Notes: generated by a model from the sequence alone, not told the origin. DNA of 64,000 bases from Ypsolopha sequella (GCA_934047225.1 OW203990.1:28127045-28191044), one strand, 5' to 3'. Shown: positions 1 to 12,236, counted from the stretch's first letter. Program-made: numbers and translations.

Positions 1-936
1 AGGAGGACATACTTAAATAAAACGATACAAATATTATGTTTTGTTAGTTAGACATTTATCAGAATTGAACCTAATCAAGATGATATTTGTATATTTTGCC
101 AGTGAAACATGCGTGGTTATGCGTGCAGCGCAAGTATAAATGGGTGAATGTGACAGCGATACCGCAACTCTACACGAGAGAAATAAGAGAATGAACCGTG
201 CCATGTGGGCTAACCATTCTAACCAAGTGATGTCGGTATGGTAAATGCAAAATTTGAAAAAGGAGGACAATTGATAGGTGAGGGAGGACGGGAGGACAAA
301 TTGTGAAAATGGAGGACATGTCCTCCTTTAGGATACCATCTGGCAACCCTAAGTGTGCGTGACCTGGGAAGCGCTACAAAACGCGCAAACACACAAAACG
401 CGTTTATCTGTACACGTCACTACTAAAACCAAAGCCAAATGGACTTAGTGAGATATAATATCTGCATCAATATCAAATATTTTCAAGTTCATGGACATAA
501 ATACGAATAGACAGAGAGACACTTCCTTGACGAAACCTTTAATAGTAGTTTATGCTACAAAGGCGCAAAGGAATAAATTACTTTTAAACGTAACCGAGTA
601 ATTTATTGCTCTTACGCCCGTGTATCATACTACGTTTTTCAATGCATAGTGTGAGGAAATAAAACAAATATAATCTTGTCAACTTTAAATTATGATTGGC
701 TCAAAAGGACTGTATCCAGAGCCGTTAAACAGTGGAAAAAAGTATAACATTTATGGTACACAGGAAAGGCTGCAGGTTAGCCAACCATTGTAAATAAAAA
801 AAAATATAATAATAAAACCCTAGGGCAAAACTTTCTGTTCGGTTTTGATGCATAAAAAGTGGGTCTTTACTTGCATTGAGAAATTGTTTTACTAACGAAA
901 CAAGTGTGACAAGTATGTTTTTCTTTTTTTTTGCAG
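1..936. other. Intron and repeats upstream of terminal exon
   Basis: No coding exon is seen before base 937. Bases 1-340 are rich in a GGAGGAC motif and end in a stretch resembling a transposon terminus (GGCAACCCT). Bases 540-900 resemble, in part reversed, the element at 16426-17323. The stretch is probably the last intron of the gene whose final exon follows. Confidence 0.5.
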
Positions 937-1046
937 GTGGAGTGATAGTTGCGTTGTTTCTGCCATCAGATGGAAAAGTTAAATCGCTTAGCAAACCGCC
1001 GACTAGAGCAGGACCAAGTTCTATCACTCCGATAAAGATTTTATAG
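937..1046 (+). CDS. Terminal exon of upstream SV2-like transporter paralogue (partial)
   Basis: After a strong acceptor (a T-rich tract ending TTTGCAG) an open frame runs to TAG at 1044-1046. It encodes a hydrophobic segment, VIVALFLPSDGK, then a Ser/Pro/Lys-rich tail ending in KIL. The last exon of the complete transporter at 33596-33675 has the same layout: AIAFTLPADKK, then a short charged tail. Both exons also start with the same two-base remainder of a split codon. I infer that this is the end of transmembrane helix 12 and the cytosolic C-terminus of a neighbouring paralogue in the same orientation, giving a tandem pair. The other exons lie left of the window. The match is short, so the family call rests on position, phase and the hydrophobic-L-P-x-D pattern. 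Confidence 0.6.
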
Positions 1047-1216
1047 CAAGTCTTGTGGTGTAATATCCTTGAAAAATATATAATGAGGAATTCTCTGATA
1101 TGGGGCGCCTTGGAGGACCTAGTAAATGATATTACACCATGAAGTTTTTATCAGAATCTTAACGAGTTCAATAACCATGTTTGTTCGGGGGTATGTAGAT
1201 CTTAACTAATTTGAAC

Positions 1217-1222
1217 AATAAA
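1217..1222 (+). promoter_or_regulatory. Polyadenylation signal of upstream transporter paralogue
   Basis: AATAAA lies 171 bases after the TAG of the terminal exon at 937-1046. It is the first canonical signal downstream of that stop. Confidence 0.4.
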
Positions 1223-1306
1223 ATGTATTATTATTTCTAGTATACAGGTTTTTATTTTATCTAATTTAATGTTGGTCAAACTGACAGCGTATTAGTAAAG
1301 TATATA

Positions 1307-1568
1307 CAAGATGAATTTGTAAACATCGTCCAAATTCATACTTGAGCCTTGGTAAGTGATCTGCATCATTAACCAATATAAATTTTTGTAAAATTCATAA
1401 AACGAAATTTCGACTCCCAATAGTAATTCACTCAGGACTGTGAGTGAATTACTATGGGAAGTCGAAATTTTATTGTACGAATTTCACAAAAATTGTTATC
1501 GATTTATGATGCTGATCACTTAACAAGCCTACAGTATGAATTTGGACGATTATCAAAAAGTCACCTTG
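1307..1568. mobile_element. Palindromic MITE, family A, copy 1
   Basis: A 262-base near-palindrome begins CAAGATGAATTTG and ends TCACCTTG, with TA at both borders, as expected for Tc1/mariner-type MITEs. Two further copies lie at 19182-19443 and 59320-59581. There is no coding capacity. Confidence 0.75.
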
Positions 1569-2400
1569 TATATAGTATAGTATTTTTATTTTTTTTAGTT
1601 TATTTTTCCATAGTTACTAATTAAATACATATTTAAGAATTTAAAGACATCTGACTAAAACCACATGGTTTATGCGCGGTATGGCGAGATCAGAAACTTT
1701 ATGCTAAACTAACTAAACTAATACTTGTGTCCATTTGTACCAGGCAACTTCACCCAGGCTTCGTGTGACGTCACTTGAGAAACGGCTGTTTAGAAATATA
1801 TATTTTGCTATCAAGATAAACTTATAATAATTTGCTTCCTACTGATTTGACAGATGGATGACAGATGGGAAGACAGAAGGTCTGTCTCAGACTACTTTTT
1901 TACAAGCAATGACACATCACAATCAGTATAATACCTAAAATGCCCCAAGTGACGTCATATCTGAAAATTCTTTAAAAAGTAATGAAAAAATAATGATCAA
2001 ATTGTTCAATTCAATTAAATTTATTTTCATTTAAATGGTTATTATTACAAAGAGGAAAAAAAAAAACTTAACCTAAGGTTAGTACAATGCAATAAAGAGC
2101 GTCAGTTTATATAAACACATCTTTGTAAAAACTAACAGTAAACACAATATAAACACACCCCCGACACTTCATAGTCCACGCTCAAGTTATTTACCTACAC
2201 TCTCACGCGCGCATCTGGCTTGTCCGCACACGCTTGTGTGTGTGCGTGAGCTAGTCTAGGGCTGGCAGCAAGCGTGTGAGCGTCGTCGATCGAGAGGGAC
2301 AACATTTATAGTCAGCAACTTATATGATTCTCTTCCTAAATTTTAGCGTGGTTAATCCCTAGTTCTGGTTCCCCATGGATAAATTTGTATTAAAAATATA
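1569..2400. other. Intergenic, no gene seen
   Basis: AT-rich DNA without a supported exon. A GC-richer patch near 2160-2300 has GTGTG/CGCGC runs. Confidence 0.4.
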
Positions 2401-2545
2401 TATATCGTCATGACCTGAATGCGCGAGAGTGTCAGAGGTGTTCCGAGTGTGAACACCAGCGTTTCACCTACAAATATTACGTCCCAACGTGGTGGGAGGT
2501 GAGCCCTATCGCCGTAAGTACTTTAGGCACAAACCCAGATTTGCC
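2401..2545 (-). repeat. Partial SINE of the tRNA-headed family
   Basis: Shares its tail and body (ATATCGTCATGACCTGAAT, the GAGTGTGAAC motif, TTACGTCCCAACGTGGTGGG) with the copies at 28742-29087, 31597-31950, 39855-40085 and 44512-44640. No clear tRNA-like head is seen here. Confidence 0.6.
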
Positions 2546-2855
2546 ACTAACTTGCGGGGGACCGCGGGGGACGTTAAATTCGCGCGGGGAGGTGAGTGTC
2601 GCTTCTTTACGTAGTAATACTTTATATTCTCTGATATAAATATGAATTATGTCGGCTCCCGGACTAGAGTTCTCCGTTGCATGGGATGCCTTTTGTTATT
2701 TTCGCCACAAATTGTATACCATAAAAATGAAAACTACGATCTAAAATGAAGTATACAGCCTGAAAAAAAAACAAAAAAACGTTTAGGCATTAAGCTATGG
2801 GAATTACAAAGCTGAGGATATTTTTTTTTGTGGAACCAAAACCGAATATTGAATA

Positions 2856-3070
2856 AGACGCCAAAAACGGACAAAACAGAGCCCTATTAATGTCATTCTG
2901 CTGTCCATCTGTCTGTCTGTCTGTCCGTCCGTATGTCACATATAACGATAAGTTTGTAATATGTAACGATAAGTTGTAATTCTTGTTTAAATTATTTAAT
3001 TCAACTAACTTATTTAAATGATACGGAACCTTCAGGGCGCAAGTACTACTCGCACTTGACCGGTTTTTAA
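2856..3070. repeat. Interspersed repeat ending in CTCGCACTTGACCGG
   Basis: Carries a (CTGT/CCGT)n patch at 2906-2934 and the end motif ACTCGCACTTGACCGGTTTTT. The same layout recurs at 19620-20885, 24385-24582, 52688-52990 and 61607-62870. Confidence 0.6.
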
Positions 3071-3234
3071 ATTTTAAGTAAATTTCCAAACTCAAGGTGT
3101 GCTTATCAGTCTTAACAGCCATAAGAATATAAAACAAGTTTGTAAATAGTATCAATCGAGAATTATCGGCTCATTATGTCTGCGCCCTCTTTTTATATAT
3201 CGTCAAAAATACGCTAAATTCTAGGAACATAATT

Positions 3235-3366
3235 ATTTTTTAGGAAGGAAAAAGTCGGCAAAAGTGTTGTTTTGGTAACATTGGTCATTATATAACTAAA
3301 CATTTTAGTGATTGACTGCAGTTACATTTGAAGACGGTTACTATTTTTTTGTTTCAAGTTTATCTT
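3235..3366. repeat. Half copy of the 35667-36007 palindrome
   Basis: Matches the right arm of the palindrome at 35667-36007 (AAGTCGGCAAAAGTGTTG, then ACTATTTTTTTGTT). Only one arm is present. Confidence 0.55.
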
Positions 3367-4497
3367 ATTACATAGTCTTTGTCTATTTTTGAAGTTCATT
3401 ATAACTTTTCACCTGCACTACCAGAGATTGTAGGTGCCTCGTTCTATAAACAAAAGCAAACCTTGAAATTGCAAACAAAAAACCCGCTGTTCCATAGAAA
3501 AGTCTATAGTGTTTCATAGATATTAAGTATACATACATTTGACCAAAATGTATCGAAAATCTACATTTTTTAATAGATTCATAGATTCATTTATTTTAGT
3601 ACATAGGCGAAACAATTCGCACTTATACAGGTCAACATTTACAAATATGTGTACACAATTAATAAAATAATTATTAAACAACATTATTTCTTGCATGAGT
3701 ACATAATTATGTACTCAAGTCAATACATAAAAAGTAGAATTAGCTGTTTATAAGCTAGACATTATAAAAGACGATACATTCTGTAAAAAGCATTCAGTAA
3801 AATAATAAATATGTTATACCTTACAATAAAATTAACGACTAAAGGGTCATCTCGGCCACATGAAACTCGGCGACGTGGCCGAGTTGACCCCTTTCAATTA
3901 AATCAATTTTATTGGGGGTCAACTCGGCCACCAGTAAAAATTTTAGGTAGTTATGTACAGTCAACACAAGAAATTCTTAGAAAATAACAACATGGCTTCA
4001 AAGTAAAACAAAATATCAATATTTAAATAGGTATATATTATAAAAATCAACATCACAAATATATGAACTAACATGACACAAATAACAAACCTAACCGTAA
4101 TTAATCACCAATGTAACAAAATTTCAAGCATATGGCACTTATTATCTCTATAACATAACAAATGAACGTTTTGTATGTGTTATATAAATTAAACCTAAAA
4201 ATAATCAACAATATCACAATGTTTCAAGCGTCTGGCTTATTATTATCTAAAACTTAATAAAATCATATATCTTAAAAAAAATTAACCCTGCTATCAGCAA
4301 TAAAACTATTTTTTATTATCTGGCTTATTTTTATTTAAATAAAATAAATCATCTTACCAACTAAAAATCACAGATCGGAATTTCTTTTGATTGACTGTTA
4401 TCTTATTAACTATAAAAATCACAGATAAGGATTTGTTATAAATAATAGTCATAACAAATACATACTTAAAGCTAACTTAAAAAAATACTTTTAATAA

Positions 4498-5944
4498 TTA
4501 TAAGATAAGACGTTCGATGCATAAATCAATGCTTATATCTCCACGGCTTAATTCGGTAATTGTCATAATAATGTGTTCATTGATATCGAATGTTTCTGGT
4601 AATTTTTTTTGTAATCGCGGACCCTTTTCTATATAATGTTTGATAGTAATTATTTTCTCGTTGCAAAATTGACAAAAAATGTGCAATGCTTCTGGGTGTT
4701 CTTTTAATTTTTTTGTTTATAATGGAATGCCAGTTTTCTACCATGTTTGTTGTTCGATGAATCTTGTTATAGCAGGACCATTTATCAGCAAAAAAAGAAT
4801 TTTCCTCTAACCAAGTGTGTACAAAGTAATTATTAAATTTGTAATTTTTTTTATTTTTGGGACACTGTGACATTATGTACAACCAACCACTGTCGATTGC
4901 ATCTTTAGGCAAATGTGCCAAAACAGTACATCGTTTTATATGTTTCCTAGCCAGTTTTGATTTTGTTAGTTTTAATTTCTCAGCTTTTCGCCACAAACTC
5001 TGTGAAAAATGGAAGAAACACCCAGAAATGCATGTTGTAGGGAATATATCATTGATTGCTGACATTGCCGCCTGCTCAAAGTCAAGTAAAAAGGATTTAG
5101 GATTAAAATGAGGAATTTGGCTCTTGATTAGGCGAAACAAAATTTGGTACGTTTTTCTTGTTTTATTTGGCAGCAGGGCGTATATCACAGGTATAATATT
5201 ATTATGAGTCTTACTACTACCTAAATCTACATGAAAGGTGTATAACTGCATGAAAGGTTTTAAACAAAATTTAAAGGTTCCGTCACATAAAATCAACAAA
5301 TTAGGATTAGCTAATATGTTTTTACAGTATTCATTAGCGAAAACCAAAATTCTACTATTTGAATTACTGAAATCAGCAAGTAAAAAGTTTTTGTATCTCT
5401 CAGGTACAATAATTTCCTTTAAAGAGTTATTACACACTGTCTTTACGCCTAGCGAGCTATTTCTTTTTCGATACAACTTCTTTTTAATATTTCCATAATT
5501 GGGGATTTTTTTAATAAGGTTGATTCCTTTATCATGCAGTCTTGATACAGTCTTTCGGAATGCTGTTGGTACAGGGATAGTATAATCAGATATCACTTCT
5601 TCGTTGCACTTGTTAAATTCTACATCCAATTCATTTGACGCAAAGTCAGTCTTACATTTGTGTACATCCTCTCGGATGATAGAGTTATTGCGTGTAATAA
5701 CTAGTTTCGCTTTGCACGTTTTTCTCTGCTTACAAATCCAACACAGCAACCATCTGTTTTATTTGTGTTTTTCGTTGTATTTATGGCCTGCGCGAAGAAG
5801 TATTCGCTTTCCTCGCTGAGATGTCACTATTTCAAACTTAGCAGAGTCATTTCGTGAGGTACATGAACCTGAATGTTCCTGGTCTCCTGAAAATATTTTA
5901 AAGTTGTTATTCCTGGCCAAAATTTTAAAATAAATCAAGACCAT
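4498..5944 (-). pseudogene. FLYWCH / MULE-domain transposase, broken
   Basis: Read from 5944 downward, the frame opens with a FLYWCH-type zinc finger (FEIVTSQRGKRILL, GHKY, then LLCWIC and CKAKL, with a late His/Cys pair). A MULE transposase core follows: LLILCDGTFKF, VIYALLPNK, LLDFEQAAMSAI and SGCFFHFSQSLW, which carry the expected acidic residues and the C-x-x-H region. Two lesions are visible. An in-frame TAA at 5759-5761 splits the zinc finger. A frame change at an A-run near 4606-4613 moves the C-terminal part into another frame, ending near 4498. FLYWCH-MULE proteins are known as insect DNA transposases. The element probably cannot move on its own. An intron over the TAA is possible, but I see no good splice pair. 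Confidence 0.85.
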
Positions 5945-6059
5945 ATTTCAAACGAATAAAGACTCCCAGTATTATTATAAAATAAATATATATATCGTGC
6001 TATAACAAGCTTTTCATTAAATCCTATACTTAGACACAATGAAAAGCAATAGAACTGAT

Positions 6060-6475
6060 ATGAAATTAAATTTCGGCCCACTTTGGGGCCGGCGTCAGTC
6101 AAATTAATGACAAATAAAATACATGTGACAGAATTTTGTACAGAAATGACATAAAAAACATATATGACCTTATAACTACCTATATAATTAACGTATCTAA
6201 CCTACACAAAAACAATAAAAAAATGGTCTAATTTTCAAAATAAATGTCGGAGTGGTTTTCTCGGGCCCGCCAGTTGGCTCTCCTTACAAACAAAATGTTT
6301 ATATATATTTTTTCTGCTTTTTGTTTTTGGGTTACATTGATTAGTTATAAGGTCATATATGTTTTTATGTAATTTTTATGTCATTTCTGTGCGAACTTCT
6401 GTCATATGTATTTTATTTTTCATTCATTGGACTGATGCCGGCCCCAAAGAGGGCCAAAATATATTACCATATTAG
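6060..6475. mobile_element. Palindromic MITE nested in the MULE
   Basis: Arms of about 130 bases (6060-6190 and 6340-6475) are inverted copies starting at TTTCGGCCCACTTTGGGGCC / GGCCCCAAAGAGGGCC. The GGCCC-TCAGTC terminal theme is shared with the palindrome at 56950-57134. Confidence 0.65.
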
Positions 6476-7799
6476 TTTTTGATGTACGGAATTAGTTCTG
6501 ATAGATCACCGGTCATTTTATATTCCAGAGATGCTAGATATATCAGAAATTATATTCGCAGACTTAAAACGCAAATATGAGATTATTTTTCTCGATAGTA
6601 GAATGTAATAATTAATTAGTACTACTATGGAAACGGTACTTTCTATTCCCATTCCAATTTTGAAAAGTACTAATATTTAGAAAGTAATTATAATAAATTG
6701 ACTTTAAATGCATTGCAAAATTCGTGATTTTTTGTGTTTTTTACCATTCGCTGTTTATGAAAAACTGCTTCACTTGGTATTTATTCTACGAACAAATAAT
6801 TAGGGGATTTTCGCTATAATTGTAATATTTACACATTCGACCAAATGTTTAAAATATAAAAAAATTCTTAATGCACAATAACGAAAAATTATCAAAAATA
6901 AAAAAGACGATATTTATAACTAATGCACCAAAATCAACGAGAAAATTTAATACATTCAAATCTTAATTTGTCACTTTTTGCAATCAACCAGAATTGAATA
7001 GCAAATAAGCACATTTCAAGAAAAACTGCTACACGTGGTGTTTATTCTACGAATAAATAGTAAGTAAAGGGATATTCTCTGAAAAAGAGTGCTTTAATAC
7101 ATTTTCATAAATAGTAAACTTTGACAGTGAACTTACCTCCAAAATACATAAACAACACGAAAAACTTCCACATTTTGCACGGCGCCGGCGGCGGCGTAAG
7201 TAAGACTGACGTCACAAAACAAAAGTAGCGGCATCTAGTGATGCCACTTTTGCCACCTGAGTATAGTACGTAGTATTTTATTCTGTGATAGTGATGGGGT
7301 ATCGATGACAAGATATTTTAATAATCGAGATAATCGCAACCTTTTAAATTTAATTAATTTTAGTAGTTTAATAGTTTTATTCGAAGTTTTATAGTATTTG
7401 AATCCAATCCTTTTTTAGACTGACTGTACTTTGTATGTGTGGCCGAGTTGACCCCCAATAAAATTGATTTAATTGAAAGGGGTCAACTCAGCCACGTCGC
7501 CGAGTTTCATGTGGCCGAGATGACCCCTTAGTCAAATTAACATGTCAGAAATAATTAATTTATATAGTTAAGAGTCTGTGAAGGCATTTTTATCCTTAAG
7601 GAAATCATCAATACAGTAATAAGCCTTTTTTTTCGCATCTGATAATACATATTTAGGTTGGTTTGGCAGCAATTTTTTTTTGTTGAAGCAGGTTCTTAAG
7701 AACTTCCAACGATGGAAGATGCTACCCCACAAGGCTCTTAAATAATTGATGATGAGGCAAGTTCTATCAATCTATAATTGATAGCTTATTTATGTCGTC

Positions 7800-8215
7800 A
7801 ATAACGCGGTGCTCAACCAGATTTTCAACCAGTGCATCCTTTCTGTGATGACGTACGGCGCTGAGACGTGGTCTCTGACAATAAAGGGCTTGGTCCGCCG
7901 ATTTAAGGTCGCTCAACGAGCTATGGGACGGACTTTACTTGGGATATCTCTGATGGATGAAAGTGACCGACAGCCTGCTGAATCAGAAATTTGAATTGGC
8001 AGTTGTCGCCGACATGATTGCCGTTGGGGCAGAAAGGCGTTAGAATGGAGACCACGTACGGCAAAGCGTAGCGTAGGCCGACCCCGTGCCCGTTGGACCT
8101 ACGACCTGAAGGACGTTGCGGGTGGCGGCTGGATGAGAATGATGCAAGACCGACAAGAGTGGCATAATATTGTAAAGGCCTATGCAGCAGCGAACGAACA
8201 CAGGCTGGTGGATGC
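7800..8215 (+). pseudogene. RTE-type LINE reverse transcriptase, C-terminal fragment
   Basis: The translation shows LSVMTYGAETWSL and RAMGRTLLGISL. After a break near 7950-8000 it continues in another frame with LEWRPRTAKRSVGRPRARW and a final Trp-rich segment. This order (MTYGAETW, then GRP-x-RW) is typical of the C-terminus of RTE-clade reverse transcriptases. The 5' part is missing and an internal piece has been deleted. It ends in a short TGCA-repeat tail at 8212-8230. Confidence 0.8.
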
Positions 8216-8232
8216 ATGCATGCATGCATATA

Positions 8233-9219
8233 CAGGGTGGAAAAAATTCAAGGGCCCTGGAGGGGAACTACCTTAAATCCTTTAGTTAGCTTATTTTGCT
8301 GAAAAGAAACATTCCTTTATTTTTTAAAAGAAACAAAACTGCATTCAAAGATCTTCTAAAATTCGCTTGTCTCACCCGGGAATCGAACCAACTAAAAACT
8401 AAAAAATAAACCCTCGCAATTTTATTATACGAATTGGTAGGAATATCGTTCAGGATAAAATTTGTCTAATAAATATTTGGTCTTTGAAATAAAAAAAAGT
8501 GAAAACAAGCTTCTAATAAATTAAATTGTTCTTGATACGCCATTATTACACAATGACAGCACGGAATGAAAGCAAAACAAAACTAAATTTGAAATTCGAA
8601 CGAATAGTTTTATCGATTTTTTAAATGTTGAAAGTTATCATTCGAATTTTAAATTTTTTGCACAGCGTTTCAAAAAAAAATAGTTTCCCTTTTTAAACTT
8701 TTCGTCAGTACGCCTAGTGCAAGAAGGAAATGTGCTGTGCATAGATTTATAACGATTTTCTTATCGAAGTCTTCAACAAGGTACTTAAGGTAAATAACAT
8801 TAGCAAGCTTGTACTTCATACGATGTCTTTGGATGTTAGAGAGATAAGAAAATTAAAACGTGTCATTTACTTGGTACAAGTGAACAGTATTTTATTAGGT
8901 ATTGTTAACAAAGAACTTGTAATAAATATTCAATTTCGTGGGTTTCTCTTACAACAGATGAATGTAAGACCAAATGTTTATTAGACACATTTTATCCTGA
9001 ACAATAATCCTACCGATTCGTATAAGAAAAATAGCGAGGGTTTATTTTTTTAATTTTTAGTTGGTTCGATTCCCAGGTCAGACAAGCGAATTTTAGAAGA
9101 TCTTTGAATGCAGTTTTGCTTCTTTTAAAAAATAAAGGAATGTTTCCTTTCAGTAAAATGAGCTAACTAAAGGATTTAAGGTAGTTCTCCTCCAGGGCCC
9201 ATTCATTTTTTCCATCCTG
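8233..9219. mobile_element. TA-flanked DNA element with ~250-base inverted ends, copy 1
   Basis: Begins CAGGGTGGAAAAAATTCAAG and ends with the inverse, flanked by TA. The inverted ends run at least 250 bases. A second copy at 17918-18934 lies in the opposite internal orientation. No transposase is present, and the short frame in the middle does not resemble a known protein. Confidence 0.85.
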
Positions 9220-9539
9220 TATATATATATATAAAGCAGGCAACTTGTATAATTCGTCAGTTTACAAACGGAGTCATCAAGAATATGTGTGACGACGAGC
9301 GGAGCAAAGCAAGTGGACCCTCAATAGTTCTTACAAAATTACGATAAGCTTAGGCAAATACTAAAATGCTGACTTCTAAACTGACAAATTTTGCTATTCG
9401 CCTACGAAATGGGACGTCACTACATAAATCCCCGAGAAGTGGCAAAGGGGTTTCAGAGTATGGAATGAAAACTAAATGAAAATCACTCTCCACACTCTTA
9501 CACCCAAGTTTCACTGACTATTATACATCCCATTCGGGT

Positions 9540-9615
9540 CCAAAATATAGAGCTACGGGATTTGAGTCCGCAACCTCCGGGTCAGTAGTCGAACCACTAT
9601 ACCATAAAGGCGGTC
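9540..9615 (-). repeat. tRNA-like SINE head
   Basis: On the minus strand there is a box A-like TGGTATAGTGG and a box B-like GGACTCAAATCCCG at tRNA-like spacing. A similar head occurs at 42535-42620. It looks like a degenerate SINE promoter rather than a functional tRNA gene. Confidence 0.6.
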
Positions 9616-9653
9616 GAGAAATAAGTCAAGCACCCGATAAGGTGAGTACTTTA

Positions 9654-10017
9654 GGGCTTTATCACACTAGCGATTTGCGAGCGAGGCAAACGATAAACGC
9701 AAGGCGTCGTGCGTCGCTGTGAGCGTGCGCAGTGCAACTCTGTGACGTGCGTCGCTGTGAGCGTGCGCAGCGCAACTCAATGACGTGCGTCGCTGTAAGG
9801 GTGCGCAGCGCAACTCTATGACGTGCGTCGCTGTGACATGCGCAGCGCAACTCAATGACGTGCATCACTGTGAGCGTGCGCAGCGGAACTCTATGACGTG
9901 CGTCGCTGTGAGCGTGTGCAGCGCAACTCTACGACGTGCGTCGCTGTGACATGCGCAGCGCAACTCTATGACACAACGTGATCGCCTCGTTAGCAAATTA
10001 CCAGTGTGATAATGCCC
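9654..10017. mobile_element. Harbinger-like MITE with TTA duplication
   Basis: Inverted ends GGGCTTTATCACACT and AGTGTGATAATGCCC are flanked by TTA at 9651-9653 and 10018-10020, as in PIF/Harbinger elements. Almost all of the interior is a GC-rich tandem array (9709-9975). There is no coding capacity. Confidence 0.8.
9709..9975. repeat. 37-38-base tandem repeat, 7 units
   Basis: Units start with GTGCGTCGCTG at 9709, 9747, 9785, 9823, 9860, 9899 and 9936. The array is far richer in GC and CpG than its surroundings. The long minus-strand reading frames here are by-products of repetition. Confidence 0.9.
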
Positions 10018-10274
10018 TTAAGGTTAAACCGAAATAATAAAAATAATTAATTCTTTACAATAATAAAAACAATATATACCACACCGTCACTCAGTTCACT
10101 CACACACGCAACAATATTGAATTTAACACCTGTATCATTATTGTTTTTCTTTTTTGTATTGTTTGGTTTTTATTTTTTATCTTTTGTTTACTATGTATAT
10201 TTAATGTCTTGTAAGCTTTTTTAAAATTCCATGTCCGTATTTGTTGTACAAATGTGATCTTTTATATTTACTAA

Positions 10275-10665
10275 ATAAACGTCAGTCGCTTAGCGTGAAG
10301 TGCATAACTTAATTTTGTTTTTCTTGTTTAGAAATTATAAATTGAAAAACCTTTTGGTATAGGGCAATTGACGCCAATAGTTCAGTAATAGTAAGGTTTA
10401 TAAAGCTTGAGTTTGAAGTTTAATGCACAATTAGTCATGATATTGTCCAAACAAAGTGAAAACAGCATTGTAAGTTGGTTTTGAAAAGATCGTGACTAAT
10501 CGTGTACACAATTCCAAACTCTTGCTTTGTAAACATCACTAAAACTGAACTATTGACGTGCAAAATGCTTTTCAATTTTTATTTCTTAACAAGAAAAACA
10601 AAGTTAAGTTATGTACTTCGCGCTAAACGACTGACGTTTAACCTTAAGGGTCCGTTTCGCCAAAC
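10275..10665. repeat. Imperfect palindrome, related to the right end of the window
   Basis: The left arm (about 10280-10440) and right arm (about 10490-10660) are inverted copies that share AACTTAATTTTGTTTTTCTT and AATAGTTCAGT. A related single arm lies at 63836-64000. Probably a fold-back MITE. Confidence 0.75.
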
Positions 10666-11638
10666 ATGCTCTCGCGTTTGGACAATTTAGCATATTAAAA
10701 CAAAATATTTTTAACAAATAAAATTTGTGTAGGTAGTTAAGGACGTTACATAACTAAAATTTGTGTAGGTTGAACTACATTATAATTTTTCAGATTTGAC
10801 ACAAGTATCACAATCATTGAGAAAAAAAATCGGAAAGATCAGTAAAATCACGGAAAACGTAATTTTCTAATATAATTTATTATTAATTATACTAATTATA
10901 ATTTTCGTAAATAAGCCTCGAATTCAATAGGGGACAAGTTGTGACACATTTTCCAGAACATATATTATTATTATTTTTTTTTATTTATTTATTCGGCAAA
11001 CTTACAGCACAAGAAATAGCATATAAACTTAAAAGTAATATTACAGAAGGCCAATTACAAGTTTCCACTTATAAATAGTTATAGATTAAGTCTTTATAGT
11101 TAACTAGTACGAGATTTTCTAATATAAATTATTAATATTCTTAAAAATGTAGTTATTAGTTAGTTACTATATTACACTTGTATATTAAATTAACAAAATA
11201 AAATAAAAAACCGGTATTCTGGACACAAACGTTATTATGAAAGTAAAAATAAATAAAAAATAGACAAACATGAAAAAAAACCAATGTTAATTAAAGACTA
11301 ATTTAATAATTAAACCAAACAAAATTTTATTTTTAAAGTTTGCACTTATTTTTGATCTTGATCCCTGCTACAGATAGATGGAACAAATCGAGATCAAGTT
11401 CCTGAGATTTTGCATTAAAATTGTTACACGCTCGCCACAAATACGCATTTTGCCTGTAGTTTGAAGATACAGTAACAGCTGTTGTTAAAGAAAATACAGT
11501 TGTTAAAGAAAATACAGTTGTTAAAGAAAATACAGGGTAACTGCATCGCGATCTATTTTGGACATAAAACTTTAGTTTTTCTAAAAGATAAGGACAATCA
11601 ATGTAGCCTGTTGCGATTCTTGATAACAAGACCGGGGG
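10666..11638. other. Intergenic, no gene seen
   Basis: AT-rich DNA. It contains three copies of an 18-base unit (TTGTTAAAGAAAATACAG) at about 11482-11537 and no supported exon. Confidence 0.4.
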
Positions 11639-11805
11639 CTCTACCGCGTAATTCTCATTTGTATCAACTTCAAGCAAATGCATGCGAAATTCAACGCGTG
11701 CAAAAGAGATGGCACGTTAGGCGGGCGTCGTCGCACGCACGACAAATTTCAATCTCAAGTTGATGTTGATGAAAATGAGAATTACGCGGTAGACCCGCAG
11801 GTCCG
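11639..11805. mobile_element. Short MITE with ACCGCGTAATTCTCAT ends, copy 1
   Basis: Inverted ends CTACCGCGTAATTCTCATTT flank about 165 bases. A copy in the opposite orientation lies at 57685-57846. Both keep the same open frame of about 40 codons. Confidence 0.7.
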
Positions 11806-11939
11806 CTTATATGGTGCTAGATCTCGGAACAGCTTGTTAAGGCACTACGGCGCTAAAAAAATTACACTCTAAGAATTTGCATATCTACTTCAGTAAATGT
11901 ATTATTTTGATAAATTAGTACATTATTTTTGGAATCTTT

Positions 11940-12236
11940 TTCTAGGGATCTGTTAAACAGAAACGCGATTGGAGAAATTTGGCTGGATAGGAATATTTAT
12001 TGAAATGAGATCCTTTCCGACACTAATTCTCCTGGTTTGACAATTTAGAATGACATATGGACTGCAATTATATTTTATTAGATGGGTTTTAACAGTATTT
12101 AGGACCTGGTTAAACGACATATTGGTAGCAACTTTAGTACATTTTATATTAATAAAAAAAAAACTTTTCGCTACTTTTCCTCGAATCCGTTCATCTCGCG
12201 CTGAGTATTTTTTCGCATACGGTGTGTACATATCGC
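11940..12236. repeat. Repeat shared, inverted, with 50418-50720
   Basis: About 300 bases match the reverse complement of 50418-50720 (for example AACAGAAACGCGATT and TTGACAATTTAGAATGACATA). The borders resemble TCGCACTGAG / GGGATCTG. No protein is evident. Confidence 0.65.

Larger units (their letters stand above)
3837..7533 (-). mobile_element. Full-length MULE-type (Mutator-like) DNA transposon
   Basis: The 3697-base element has inverted ends of about 95-100 bases (left from GACTAAAGGGTCATCTCGGC, right ending GATGACCCCTTAGTC). A direct duplication AAATTAAC lies on both sides, at 3829-3836 and 7534-7541. It carries one broken transposase on the minus strand (4498-5944) and a nested palindrome (6060-6475). 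Bases 6476-7430 are AT-rich and have no gene. An 8-base duplication fits the 8-10 bases usual for Mutator relatives. Confidence 0.9.

Noticed and set aside
9662..9868. Two overlapping minus-strand open frames
   Set aside because: Artefacts of the 37-38-base tandem repeat; peptides are simply repeated.
10280..10660. Bidirectional promoter of paralogous genes
   Set aside because: The two arms point towards each other, not apart, and fit the many palindromic MITEs of the window better.
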